Shown here one piece after another: positions 27,392 through 36,113 of a stretch of 64,000 bases of DNA. Each line of letters begins with the position of its first letter. Within the stretch, counting starts at the first letter, position 1. Under the pieces are notes generated by a model, which did not search any database, was not told where the DNA came from, and saw nothing but the letters and a program-made list of their open reading frames with translations. The stretch spans positions 1 through 64,000 of the forward strand of contig CAUJGS010000104.1 in NCBI GenBank assembly GCA_963170185.1, given 5' to 3'. Source of the DNA: Bdellovibrionota bacterium. GTDB taxonomy: Bacteria; Bdellovibrionota; Bdellovibrionia; Bdellovibrionales; JAMPXM01. Position numbers and translations under genes: made by a program.

Positions 27392-28224
27392 GACTTAGGT
27401 TTCTTTCTCGCAACAACCACGATCGAAGCACCAAGCGGCATTGGGAAAAATCTCAAAAGCTGTCTTTCTAACCAAAACCCGACCGCCAATACCTTAAGTG
27501 CCTGGTGCTGCGCTCGATGCTTGGCCTGAATCTCCCCTCCTTGGCCTCGCTTCGCACCAACCAAGCGCGAAAGCCAGCCGGCTAGAAACATCAGGGGCGC
27601 AAGCGCAACGAAGAAGTAAGTGCCATAGACGACCTGGAATCCCGCGCGATCCAACATCTCGCTCAGTCCTCTGAGCGTGTACCGACGAAAATGCCCTGCC
27701 TCTACATCCCGATCTGACCAAAGTGCTTGATAGGCCGGAACGGTAATTGCCACCGAACTCTCTGCCGAAATAATATCGCCGACCGACTTCATAAAAGTGA
27801 CGTCGTCATTGATATGCTCGACAACATCAAACAACCCAACATCCACCTTCAAAGCCGCAGATGGTTTAAGGTCCGAGAGCTGAGCCCAAATCACATCCCG
27901 AACACCGCGTTTTTTCGCGTTGCGAGCCCCCTGAGGGCCAGGCTCTATCAGTAGCCCTCGAAACCCCAAGGACTCCAAATAGCTAGCAACGGCACCATTG
28001 CCACCACCAACATCCAATACATCTCGATGCCCAAAGTAGTTCTTGGCGACCTTGCCTATTACGTAGTTGCGATGCATGAACCACGGCGACTTTTCTTCCA
28101 AAGAAAAACACACATCGTGATCATCTTCAGGATACGAAACCGCCGACGTACCCAACTCCCGAGGCCGCCAAAGCCCATCCTCGACCTTTTGAAGATTTAA
28201 AAAAAACTCGTCCACTCGCGACAT
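27388..28224 (-). CDS. SAM-dependent methyltransferase with C-terminal membrane segment
   Basis: The 278-residue protein has a class I methyltransferase core: the SAM-binding VLDVGGGNGAVA near 68, an acidic strand end LLIEPGP, and FDVVEHINDD near 133. GHFRRYTLRGL after it is common in the Methyltransf_11-type enzymes near glycan genes. A hydrophobic stretch (about 200-222, YFFVALAPLMFLAGWL) suggests membrane contact. It starts 3 nt after ppsR and is the last gene of the nusB operon. The substrate is unknown. Confidence 0.8.
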   Translation of the reverse strand: MSRVDEFFLNLQKVEDGLWRPRELGTSAVSYPEDDHDVCFSLEEKSPWFMHRNYVIGKVAKNYFGHRDVLDVGGGNGAVASYLESLGFRGLLIEPGPQGARNAKKRGVRDVIWAQLSDLKPSAALKVDVGLFDVVEHINDDVTFMKSVGDIISAESSVAITVPAYQALWSDRDVEAGHFRRYTLRGLSEMLDRAGFQVVYGTYFFVALAPLMFLAGWLSRLVGAKRGQGGEIQAKHRAQHQALKVLAVGFWLERQLLRFFPMPLGASIVVVARKKPKS

Positions 28225-28227
28225 CGT

Positions 28228-29070
28228 CTAAAAACTCATTCGATCTGGAAGACCAAGACGAGAAGAAATCACGCGGACGATTTCAGCCGCCGTCTCCTCG
28301 AGCGCACGTTCCGTCACGTTAAACACCGGCCATCGTCGATTCTGTCGAAAGAGATCTTGCGCGTATTCGATCTCCTTTTCGATATAACCGATGCGAGCGT
28401 ACTCGCCCCCCGGGTCTTGCCCAAATTTTTCCAGCCGATTTCGGCGGATTTTTGAAAGTGAATCGGTATCGATTAGAAGGCCGACAATTTTCCGCTGATC
28501 GACTTCAAAGAGCTCTTTGGGGAGTTTCGAGTTTAAAACCAAAGGAATATTGGCGACCTTCCAGCCTTTGTGGCTCAAGAAAATCGAAAGCGGTGTTTTT
28601 GACGTGCGGGAGATCCCGACCAGAATGATGTCAGCCTCGTTTAAATCCGTGAGACACTTCCCGTCGTCATGCTTGACGGTGTACTCGATCGCCTCAATTC
28701 GTTTGAAGTAGCGATCATCCACCATGCGAAGAATGCCGACACTTCTCTGCCCAGGCCCGCCGCCAAAGTATTCATCCAATGTCTGTAGAAGCGGGCCAAT
28801 AAGATCGACGCTCAACAAACCCTTGGCCGCCGACTGTTCTTGAATCACTTGCTTAAGCTGCGGACTCACCACCGTGTGAATAATAATGCCTTGGTTTTCA
28901 AAAGCGTCGGCTATCACACTCTCCACTTGAGACTCAGTCCGAACATTTTTGGAGCGAACAATATTGATTTCGGCATCTTGGTATTGAACAAGGGCCGCAC
29001 GAATCATCGTAGCGGCCGTTTCCCCAGTCCCATCCGAGATGATATAAATCGTACCCCGTCGCTTTTCCAT
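28228..29070 (-). CDS. ppsR: Pyruvate, phosphate dikinase (or PEP synthase) regulatory kinase/phosphorylase
   Basis: This family (DUF299) reversibly phosphorylates a Thr in PPDK or PEP synthetase, switching gluconeogenic PEP formation. From the ATG at 29070 it is 280 residues, the family length. It shows ISDGTGETA near the start and the P-loop-like GISRTSKTPLS near 150. The track ORF (29199) adds 43 Cys-rich residues that I reject. The start overlaps the upstream stop by one nucleotide (TGATG). The target enzyme is not in this window. Confidence 0.93.
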   Translation of the reverse strand: MEKRRGTIYIISDGTGETAATMIRAALVQYQDAEINIVRSKNVRTESQVESVIADAFENQGIIIHTVVSPQLKQVIQEQSAAKGLLSVDLIGPLLQTLDEYFGGGPGQRSVGILRMVDDRYFKRIEAIEYTVKHDDGKCLTDLNEADIILVGISRTSKTPLSIFLSHKGWKVANIPLVLNSKLPKELFEVDQRKIVGLLIDTDSLSKIRRNRLEKFGQDPGGEYARIGYIEKEIEYAQDLFRQNRRWPVFNVTERALEETAAEIVRVISSRLGLPDRMSF

Positions 29071-29762
29071 CAGAGCTCCAGCTCCGTCCAGCGAGCGGAT
29101 TTCACAGCAGACCGTCTTGAAACCTCGGCAACAACTTGCGCAAGACTCTCCGCCAACGGCCGAGAAAACACCTCGGGACGAGGGTCTATCACAACCCAAG
29201 CTCCGCGGCGTCCAAGATCAATCATCAAGGCTTTCGCATCTGGATAGAGCTCCGGCGTGTGAAAGTCAGAAAAACCCACTTCCGAAAGCCACTCACGGAG
29301 TTCCTTCATCACCAGCACGCGCCCTGCGGAATCGAATTCTTCACCCGCAAAGGAGGCTTCGCTAGCAAGTGGTCTTGGCAAAAGCTCGGGCTCGATCCGA
29401 CAGCGCGACTCCGGACGAAAGATTTCACCATGCGAAAAGACGGCGGAAAGTTCAACCTGAACTCGGAGCTGCGACGTAGGCTCGTCGCGAAGTCGTTCAC
29501 GAACAAAATGCCGGCGGAACTCAAACCCATAGGGATAAAATCGACTGAGTGTTTTAAAATCCAACACGTTATTGGTTTGTCGAAGTTCGGCCTCGACATC
29601 CGAACGCATGATCCAAGTCGGCTTCATACGTTCAGCCTCAAAGCGCAACGCGTGTTCGCGCTCCTTACCTTCGATAAACTCCGAATAACGACGCCATGCC
29701 TGCCTCACGCGTGAGGCAAACGTCCTCACACGCTCCTGGAATCGACCCATCGGATCCCCCAT
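29070..29762 (-). CDS. Conserved-looking protein of unknown function in the nusB operon
   Basis: The 230-residue product is rich in Arg and Glu. It begins with an amphipathic basic helix (about 1-45) and ends with a segment of alternating strands and helices (KALMIDLGRRGAWVVIDPRPEV). There is no signal peptide. The start is uncertain: the ATG at 29762 or one at 29750 preceded by GGGGG, both inside the upstream gene. It is coupled to ppsR by a TGATG overlap. Aside from the operon, nothing shows its job. Confidence 0.65.
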   Translation of the reverse strand: MGDPMGRFQERVRTFASRVRQAWRRYSEFIEGKEREHALRFEAERMKPTWIMRSDVEAELRQTNNVLDFKTLSRFYPYGFEFRRHFVRERLRDEPTSQLRVQVELSAVFSHGEIFRPESRCRIEPELLPRPLASEASFAGEEFDSAGRVLVMKELREWLSEVGFSDFHTPELYPDAKALMIDLGRRGAWVVIDPRPEVFSRPLAESLAQVVAEVSRRSAVKSARWTELEL

Positions 29763-30133
29763 TCACCCTGAGAAAGCTCCGCAAGTTCCTTCGGCGCTGG
29801 TGGCTTTGAACCTTGCGGTGGCAAAATGGTCGCAGTTTTCACACGCATCTTCGTCAATGTTTGATGAACAAGCGTTAACCAAGCCCCAGAGCTCAGACCT
29901 TCAGAAAAGAGAACCAGCAGACGCGGTGACGGCCACCCTTCGGGAGTCGCCAGCAAGAGCGGCGCTTTCGGATTTTTTTCCTGCCGATTGCGGCTCCGGC
30001 GAATCAGAAGCCCTAGCTCCCAATCGACACGCTCAGTCCACGGGTTGTGATCCGGATCGAGAAGAATCCATAAGTCCGACGGGCTTTCGAAAGCCGCATC
30101 AAAGCTGATAGATTTGAAGATTTCGAGAGTCAT
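29726..30133 (-). CDS. Small protein of unknown function downstream of nusB
   Basis: This 135-residue product has an alpha/beta pattern (DLWILLDPDHN, LLLATPEGWPSPRLLVLFSEG). It has no signal peptide or membrane segment. It starts 9 nt after nusB and overlaps the next gene by about 25-37 nt. That suggests translational coupling and supports it as a real gene. I recognise no family. Confidence 0.6.
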   Translation of the reverse strand: MTLEIFKSISFDAAFESPSDLWILLDPDHNPWTERVDWELGLLIRRSRNRQEKNPKAPLLLATPEGWPSPRLLVLFSEGLSSGAWLTLVHQTLTKMRVKTATILPPQGSKPPAPKELAELSQGEWGIRWVDSRSV

Positions 30134-30142
30134 GCCCCATCG

Positions 30143-30586
30143 TCAGATTTGACGTGCGATCGGGTCAAGAATCCCGTTCACAAATGACGCTGAGTCCGTG
30201 CTGCCAAAAAGACGCGCAAGCTCGACAGCCTCATTGATCGCGATATTGGGTTTCAACTTCGGATGCAAGAACGTCATCTCAAATACGGCGATTCTTAGCA
30301 GCGAAAGATCGACAAGACTCATGCGGGCCACCTTCCAGTGGCGAGCATGCGCCTCGATCGTGCGATCAATCGTCTCCAGATTTTCACAAACTCCGAAGAA
30401 CAACGTGCCACCGTATTCGGCGATCTCGCGTTCGATGTCGAAGTCGCGCACAAAGTCGGCAAAAAGCCCCTTCGGCGACGCCTCAAGACCTTTGTCCGGC
30501 GCAAACGCTTTGAGAAACAGGAGCTGGAGGGCCATTTCGCGCGAACGGCGACGTGGTGTGAGTTCAACAGATTCGAGATCAGGCAT
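30143..30586 (-). CDS. nusB: Transcription antitermination factor NusB
   Basis: NusB, with NusE (S10), promotes antitermination of rRNA operons. From the ATG at 30586 the protein is 147 residues, close to the usual length, all helical. It carries the RRRSREMALQLLF start, DLSLLRIAVFEMTFL and PNIAINEAVELARLFGSTDSASFVNGIL. The track start (TTG at 30622) adds 12 residues and is less likely. It is the first gene of a five-gene minus-strand operon. Confidence 0.95.
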   Translation of the reverse strand: MPDLESVELTPRRRSREMALQLLFLKAFAPDKGLEASPKGLFADFVRDFDIEREIAEYGGTLFFGVCENLETIDRTIEAHARHWKVARMSLVDLSLLRIAVFEMTFLHPKLKPNIAINEAVELARLFGSTDSASFVNGILDPIARQI

Positions 30587-30686
30587 GGCGCGCACTTTAG
30601 GGAGTGCGAGCAGACTCGTCAACGTCAGAGAAAAATCAGGGGAAGAATGCTTGCGAAACCCGGGGTATTCAAAGGAACCTTAAAGT

Positions 30687-31517
30687 ATGAACAGCGCTAG
30701 AATCCCAAGAGAATTCGCTAAATCCGCTCTGATCCTCGCCACCTCCGCTCTCGGCATTCTGGGGCTCGGCCTCGTCGGCGTGGAATCTGTCCATGGGCAG
30801 GTTTTTCAAGACGGAATGGGAGCGGTCGAGGTCACCGATCAGGGCGCCGTCACCCCGGGTAGCGCTGCCGAGCGCAACATGCGCCGCAATCGCCGCGAAC
30901 GCGTTCGCAGAGACTTCAAACCCGAGGTCGGCCGTCAAGCCGCCGCCAAGTATATGTCCCCTCAGCGACCCGACAATCGCGACGAAGACGACAACGCCTC
31001 TTCTCGTAGTGAAAGCTCTGGCAGAACCCCGGCTGGAACCACTGATCGCTACCTGGCGCTCCACTTCGGTTCTTACGTGTCTGACAACTCCTACCGCTGG
31101 GGCACGCCAGAGAATCAAGAAAACGTCGGGCGCTGGAATGTCGGCGTCACCTACCGCCTCGGCGAATGGGTGAATTCGATGGATCTCCTCATGCGCTTTG
31201 ATGTCTCTCGCTTTGCGATGGCTGAAGGCGGGGTCACCAAGTTTAGCTTCCTCCCCATCATCACCTTTCCCGATGCCTCAAGTCGCTTTCCCCTGTATTT
31301 TGGTGCTGGTGTGGGCCTAGGCGTCTTCGGAACACAACTAAAGGGTGAATCTTCGCTGGCTCTCGACTATCAACTTCTAGCGGGAGCTCGCTTCTTCAAC
31401 CTCTGGGATATGACCGGATTGTTTGTCGAAGGCGGGGTCAAAAACCACGTTCATATCTTTAGCGACGGACAATTTAATGGCACGTATATCACGGCAGGGC
31501 TCCTCTTCACGTTCTAA
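30687..31517 (+). CDS. Probable outer-membrane beta-barrel protein
   Basis: The 276-residue protein has a signal peptide (about 1-37, ending SVHGQ) and then a charged, low-complexity linker (Arg-, Asp- and Ser-rich, about 60-118). A C-terminal domain of alternating hydrophobic strands follows (LALHFGSYVSD, RWNVGVTYRL, LDYQLLAGARFF), ending GLLFTF with a terminal Phe. This is typical of small OMPs inserted by BAM. The gene precedes and overlaps rsmB. Function is unknown. Confidence 0.7.
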   Translation: MNSARIPREFAKSALILATSALGILGLGLVGVESVHGQVFQDGMGAVEVTDQGAVTPGSAAERNMRRNRRERVRRDFKPEVGRQAAAKYMSPQRPDNRDEDDNASSRSESSGRTPAGTTDRYLALHFGSYVSDNSYRWGTPENQENVGRWNVGVTYRLGEWVNSMDLLMRFDVSRFAMAEGGVTKFSFLPIITFPDASSRFPLYFGAGVGLGVFGTQLKGESSLALDYQLLAGARFFNLWDMTGLFVEGGVKNHVHIFSDGQFNGTYITAGLLFTF

Positions 31518-32919
31518 CTCACGCTCTAACTCACGCTCCAAAACAAGCGGCCCGTCATCTCAAACACGACCGGACTCTCGCGAGCAGGCAAACCCTTTTC
31601 GCCGTGCCGACGAAGAGCGGGATCGTAAGAGTGGCGGCCGTGAACCGCGCGGTTTTTTCCTTCACCGTCCGGTGGCGGCAATTGCTATCGAAGCCCTGGC
31701 TCAGGTGATGCTCGAAGGGCGTTACGCCGGTAAAGTTATCGAGCATGCGTTTAAAAACGAAAAAAAAATGGGCGCACGCGATCGGCGGCAATTCGCCGAA
31801 ATCGTCTACGACTTAGTACGCTGGTGGAGAAAGTCGGCGGCCGCGTTCGGCTGGAACGAAGCAACCGTTCCGCAAAAATCCGATCTCTGGAAATGGCTGG
31901 CCGTCCTCATCATCGATAAAAATTTAAAAGAAACCGGAGAGCCACGGCTTCCAAACTGGCCCGAGTTTGAACGCATTAGCGCCGACAAGATCGCTCGCCG
32001 TCTCTCTGAAATCGATCCGACAGAAGATCGCGCGATCTTCGAAAGTATTCCCGACTGGATGGACGAACTCGGCGAAAAAGAACTTGGTCGCCGTTGGCCA
32101 CAGATTCTTCATAGCCTCAATCTACAAGCCCCCGTTTTCATCCGCGCCAATACGCTGAAGTGCAATCGCGACGACCTCGCCAAGCGCCTTCGTCAAGAAG
32201 ACGACATCATGACCCACGCCGCCGAACACACGACCAACGGCCTCATGCTCGTGGAGCGAAAAAACGTGTTCGTCACTCAAGCCTTTAAAGATGGCTGGTT
32301 CGAAGTGCAAGACGGCGCCAGTCAACAAGTCGCCGAGATGCTCGGCGCCGAGCCCGGTGAACGCATCATCGACGCCTGCGCCGGAGCTGGCGGAAAAACG
32401 CTGGCGCTTGGTGCGATGATGAAAAACAAAGGAAAGCTCATCGCTCTCGATGTTCACGAAGGAAAACTGCAAGAGCTAAAAAAGCGAATCGCTCGCAGCG
32501 GAGTCGACACCTGCGAGGCTCGTCTGATCGACTCGCAGAAAGTTATCAAACGCCTTGAAGGAACCGCAGATCGTGTTCTTTTAGATGTGCCATGCTCGGG
32601 AATGGGCGTGCTTCGCCGTAACCCCGACGCAAAATGGAAACTTGGCTTAGAAGAAATTGAACGCCTGCGCGAACTCCAAGCCCGCATTCTCGATGAATAC
32701 ACGCTGATGGTAAAGCCGGGCGGTCTTGTGCTTTACGCGACGTGCTCAATTCTTCCGAGCGAGAACCATCAACAGATCGAAAAGTTCTTAAAACGGCGCG
32801 CGGCCGACAAAACCGCGGGTGCCGCACGTTTTGAACTTGTACGCGACCGCGAGTTTTTACCGGGAGCAAATCGCTACGACGGTTTCTACGCCGCCCTATT
32901 GAAGCGCGTCGCTCCCTAA
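31477..32919 (+). CDS. rsmB: 16S rRNA (cytosine-5) methyltransferase RsmB (Sun/NOL1 family)
   Basis: This family methylates a 16S rRNA cytosine (C967 in E. coli). The 480-residue product (from ATG 31477) has a basic Ser/Arg leader, a NusB-like helical domain (about 65-195) and a Rossmann methyltransferase. Its SAM site is DACAGAGGKTLALG, the motif IV Cys is in LDVPCSGMGVLRRNPD, and the catalytic Cys is in YATCSILPSEN. The start lies inside the preceding barrel gene. The leader SRSNSRSNSRSK comes from a short DNA repeat, so a later start is possible. It belongs to RsmB by domain order. The exact cytosine is not proven. Confidence 0.88.
   Translation: MARISRQGSSSRSNSRSNSRSKTSGPSSQTRPDSREQANPFRRADEERDRKSGGREPRGFFLHRPVAAIAIEALAQVMLEGRYAGKVIEHAFKNEKKMGARDRRQFAEIVYDLVRWWRKSAAAFGWNEATVPQKSDLWKWLAVLIIDKNLKETGEPRLPNWPEFERISADKIARRLSEIDPTEDRAIFESIPDWMDELGEKELGRRWPQILHSLNLQAPVFIRANTLKCNRDDLAKRLRQEDDIMTHAAEHTTNGLMLVERKNVFVTQAFKDGWFEVQDGASQQVAEMLGAEPGERIIDACAGAGGKTLALGAMMKNKGKLIALDVHEGKLQELKKRIARSGVDTCEARLIDSQKVIKRLEGTADRVLLDVPCSGMGVLRRNPDAKWKLGLEEIERLRELQARILDEYTLMVKPGGLVLYATCSILPSENHQQIEKFLKRRAADKTAGAARFELVRDREFLPGANRYDGFYAALLKRVAP
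31513..31536 (+). repeat. 12-nt tandem repeat across the barrel-gene stop and rsmB leader
   Basis: TCTAACTCACGC occurs twice in tandem. The first copy contains the TAA stop of the upstream gene. In the rsmB frame it encodes Ser-Asn-Ser-Arg units. Confidence 0.75.
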
Positions 32920-33815
32920 CCTGGAATACCTTGTTTGAGAACGCGGAAGAAGACGTCGATCAACTGAGCTGATGCCGATGGATCACGCGAGTAAAACACG
33001 ACATTTGTTGTATGCTTGAGATCCATCACGGGAATCTGCGTGAGCCGCCCCATGCGAACCTGTTTGCGAATGGCGTGCGCCGGCAAAAAACCCCAGCCAA
33101 GTCCGCTTTCAATAACACGTTTCAAAGTTCCAACATTGTTGGACTCAAACACAACGTTCAGCGAAACGCCGGACGACTCGACGACTTTCTTAAAGGCTTG
33201 GTCAAAGCCCTCGTACTTTTCGGCAAGCTTAACAAACGGGCGCTGATCCAATTGTTCCGCCCGAATTTCATCTGGCAGCGATGGATCTTTGCCAGATGCC
33301 ACCAACCACATCTCATCTTTATGAAGCGGGCGCCCCTGAAGACCAAGCGACTGCGCTTGAGCCGCCGTAATCTCGGGCAAAATTGCGACGTCCAAACGCC
33401 CTTCTCCCGCCGCCTTGAGAACCTCGTTGGCGTCTTCGTACATGAGCTCAATCGAAACACGATTGTGGTGCTTGAGTAGAGTCGCAACACTTGGTGCGAC
33501 CAGCTGCAGTCCCAACGAATTCAGCGTCCCAATACGCAGATGTCCTTGTACACCCTCCGCCATCGTCTGGATGGCGGCTTGGGCCTGCTGCGTGAGTTGA
33601 ATGATCCGACGAGCATAGTCATACAACAGCTGCCCTTGCACCGTGGGCCGTGCATGACGAGCACCACGATCCAAAAGTCCGACCCCCATCTCTTCTTCCA
33701 AATTTCGAATCTGCTGCGAAACCGCTGGCTGAGTCAGGAAGAGTTTTTCAGCTGCCGCTGTCATACTTCCTTCAGAGACGACTGTTGAGAACGTGATCAA
33801 TTGCTGCAGGTTCAT
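32916..33815 (-). CDS. LysR-family transcriptional regulator
   Basis: The 299-residue protein has the LysR layout: an N-terminal winged helix-turn-helix (about 1-60, with MTAAAEKLFLTQPAVSQQIRNLEE) and a two-lobe effector-binding domain (about 90-299). It is probably cytoplasmic and tetrameric. The effector cannot be inferred, since neither neighbour is an obvious divergent target: rsmB converges on it with a 4-nt overlap, and a membrane protein gene lies upstream on the same strand. Confidence 0.92.
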   Translation of the reverse strand: MNLQQLITFSTVVSEGSMTAAAEKLFLTQPAVSQQIRNLEEEMGVGLLDRGARHARPTVQGQLLYDYARRIIQLTQQAQAAIQTMAEGVQGHLRIGTLNSLGLQLVAPSVATLLKHHNRVSIELMYEDANEVLKAAGEGRLDVAILPEITAAQAQSLGLQGRPLHKDEMWLVASGKDPSLPDEIRAEQLDQRPFVKLAEKYEGFDQAFKKVVESSGVSLNVVFESNNVGTLKRVIESGLGWGFLPAHAIRKQVRMGRLTQIPVMDLKHTTNVVFYSRDPSASAQLIDVFFRVLKQGIPG

Positions 33816-33873
33816 GGCGCATTCCCCCTACTCCCATTCTTCACCCAATCTCCAATAGAAATCACTGGATTTC

Positions 33874-35904
33874 TCACCGCCATTTGCGCCCAGCGCACCA
33901 GTTCGGACGCGCCGGGACACCGCCCTCTGCTGTCTCTTGAGCCAATCTACTCTCGAGAAGCTGCATGCGCTCCGGCGGGAACAGCACTGCCGGTCCTTTG
34001 CGATGCGCTTCTTTCAGCAACGTATTCGCTTCCGCCAAGTCATACGCAGGAGCCCGGTCGACGGAAAACCCGTCGAGCATCGCCTCAACCCCCAAACAAG
34101 AATTGTGCTGACACGCGAGACGCGCCATAAACAGTCGATCGTCGCGACGCGCCTGCGAAATCGCACTCATATAATAATATGCCAGAGCCGGCTTACCAGA
34201 CTTCTCCGCTAAATAGGCAATCAGTCTCAGGACATGCTCACTTCCGGTACGTGGAAGCGACTGACCATGGAAGTATTTGATATCCGATTTTTCAAAATAC
34301 TCGATGGCTGTTTCCAAAAACTCGATCACCGGTGAATTCGCCGCAAACTCACGCTTTGCTAGTTCATACTCCTGCTTCAAACCGGGAAGGCTTTCCTCAT
34401 CCAGACACTCGGGATGCGAAAACACCATAGAGGTATGAGCATAGCGCCCTGTCTTCGGCCTCGATAAAAGTGCATGGTTTAAACCAAAGTAGTGAAGCTC
34501 AAACTCTTGCGACTCCAGGGCCGTATCTAAAAGCCCACCGGGCTCCGTTGAACGAGCTATCACAAAGTCAGCCGGATATTTCTCAAGCTCCTTTTTAAAG
34601 GCCGCCGAATTATAGCTCGCCTTCATATAGTCTCGAACAAAACTCGGAGGATAAAGAACGTTGGCTCGGCCATCGATAAAGATCTTGCTGTCCTTTGGGA
34701 TATTCAAAAGCAGGTAGCCGCCACTTACGAATTCATTGCGAATCTTGCCGCTGATACTTTTCTCGGCCATATAGGCCACGATGTCCTTGGGCTGCTGATC
34801 GTCGGAGATACTTATCGTATATGGCCTAGTTGAAGTCGCGACCGAAGCTATCAGATAAGGCCCAACGGCGATTAGCAAAACCAACGGACCGATCGCATAC
34901 AGCGACACGGCTAGCTTTCGTTTGGCGTGAGACTTTGCGAGACCCAAAATCCAATTTAGATGTTCGACAATGAACGGCATAGCGACCAAAGGAAAAAGCC
35001 CCAACATACGTCGCATATTAAATGCGTACATCAAGAACACGGCGACTAAAAAAGCGTCCGCGATTTTCTTGCGCTTAATACTCAGCAAGATCCCCACAAA
35101 ACTCATCAGCAAAACCGCCTGAAGAGGAAGTCCTATCAGTTCGAATTCAATCGGCTGAAACTCGACGATTTCGTTGTCGAGTGTACCCTCTTTCGGCAAA
35201 AACACATGCAGCAAGATATTCTCAAATGACCAGTTCAAAAAACCAACCACGAGCGAGGCCAGACCTGCTCCCAACCAGAGAAACCAGTCGGCTCTTTTCG
35301 ATCTCTCCTCAATCTGGCGCACAGCGATTTTTAAAAACAGAGCCGCACCGATGGCATAACCCAAAATGCTGCTGGTGTGCACGTTGGTCCAAAAGAGAAG
35401 TAGCAAGACAAATGGGATATAAATTCGATCTTTAAAGCGATTTTTCTCAATCTTGTCGGCTAAGAAGTAGAGGTAAAGCATGAGTCCGATAAAGAGAAAG
35501 CCAAACATCTCAGGTCGCGGCTCATAGCGAATTCGAAATGTCATCGAAAGCCCCAACATACCCAACAACTGAAGATGCATCGGGACGTTTAGACGCGACA
35601 TTGTTCTCGAAAAAACCACAAGTGAAGCGGAGAAAATAAAGAATAGCAGCGTTTGAACACCAAAGGCACCTGCGCCAAACTTATAAAACAGAGCCAACGT
35701 TGCATCGAAAATCGGGGTCGCAAACGAAAGCGCCTCCCCAGGGAACGAATATGAGTAGTGATCCACAAATGCCGAGCTGCCCGACTCAATGAGATCAAGA
35801 CCCGTCTTCAAATGCCAGTAGTAGTCTGGCGAAAGCCCAATCTCCGAATAGGCCAAGAAGCTTGCCAGGACCGCTGCAAAACCTAGAAGAACGAATCGAC
35901 CCAT
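33874..35904 (-). CDS. Large membrane protein resembling a GT-C glycosyltransferase
   Basis: The 676-residue protein has about ten to eleven transmembrane segments in residues 1-360. An early periplasmic loop has SPDYYWHLKTG (Asp27), matching the position and style of the catalytic Asp in oligosaccharyl and mannosyl transferases that use lipid-linked sugars. A soluble domain of about 300 residues follows, including GGYLLLNIPKDSKIFIDGRANVLY, which resembles periplasmic domains of such proteins, and then helical repeats. Transfer of a sugar to a protein or glycan at the periplasmic face is inferred. No partner lies next to it. Confidence 0.6.
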   Translation of the reverse strand: MGRFVLLGFAAVLASFLAYSEIGLSPDYYWHLKTGLDLIESGSSAFVDHYSYSFPGEALSFATPIFDATLALFYKFGAGAFGVQTLLFFIFSASLVVFSRTMSRLNVPMHLQLLGMLGLSMTFRIRYEPRPEMFGFLFIGLMLYLYFLADKIEKNRFKDRIYIPFVLLLLFWTNVHTSSILGYAIGAALFLKIAVRQIEERSKRADWFLWLGAGLASLVVGFLNWSFENILLHVFLPKEGTLDNEIVEFQPIEFELIGLPLQAVLLMSFVGILLSIKRKKIADAFLVAVFLMYAFNMRRMLGLFPLVAMPFIVEHLNWILGLAKSHAKRKLAVSLYAIGPLVLLIAVGPYLIASVATSTRPYTISISDDQQPKDIVAYMAEKSISGKIRNEFVSGGYLLLNIPKDSKIFIDGRANVLYPPSFVRDYMKASYNSAAFKKELEKYPADFVIARSTEPGGLLDTALESQEFELHYFGLNHALLSRPKTGRYAHTSMVFSHPECLDEESLPGLKQEYELAKREFAANSPVIEFLETAIEYFEKSDIKYFHGQSLPRTGSEHVLRLIAYLAEKSGKPALAYYYMSAISQARRDDRLFMARLACQHNSCLGVEAMLDGFSVDRAPAYDLAEANTLLKEAHRKGPAVLFPPERMQLLESRLAQETAEGGVPARPNWCAGRKWR

Positions 35905-36113
35905 AAGCCTCCCGTCTCGAAATGAGACATTTCTATCCTCTATTTTTTTTGCCCAATACTCACACGAAATAACCAGATTCCTGAATGATTCCTGATGGGA
36001 AGATGGATCTCGACAAAGGTCGAAACCGCGTCCACTTGCACGATACTCCGCTTTCCAATCTAGTAGATAAGATGCGACTCTTTTAGTGCAGTCCTTAAGG
36101 GGGAAAACAGCCT

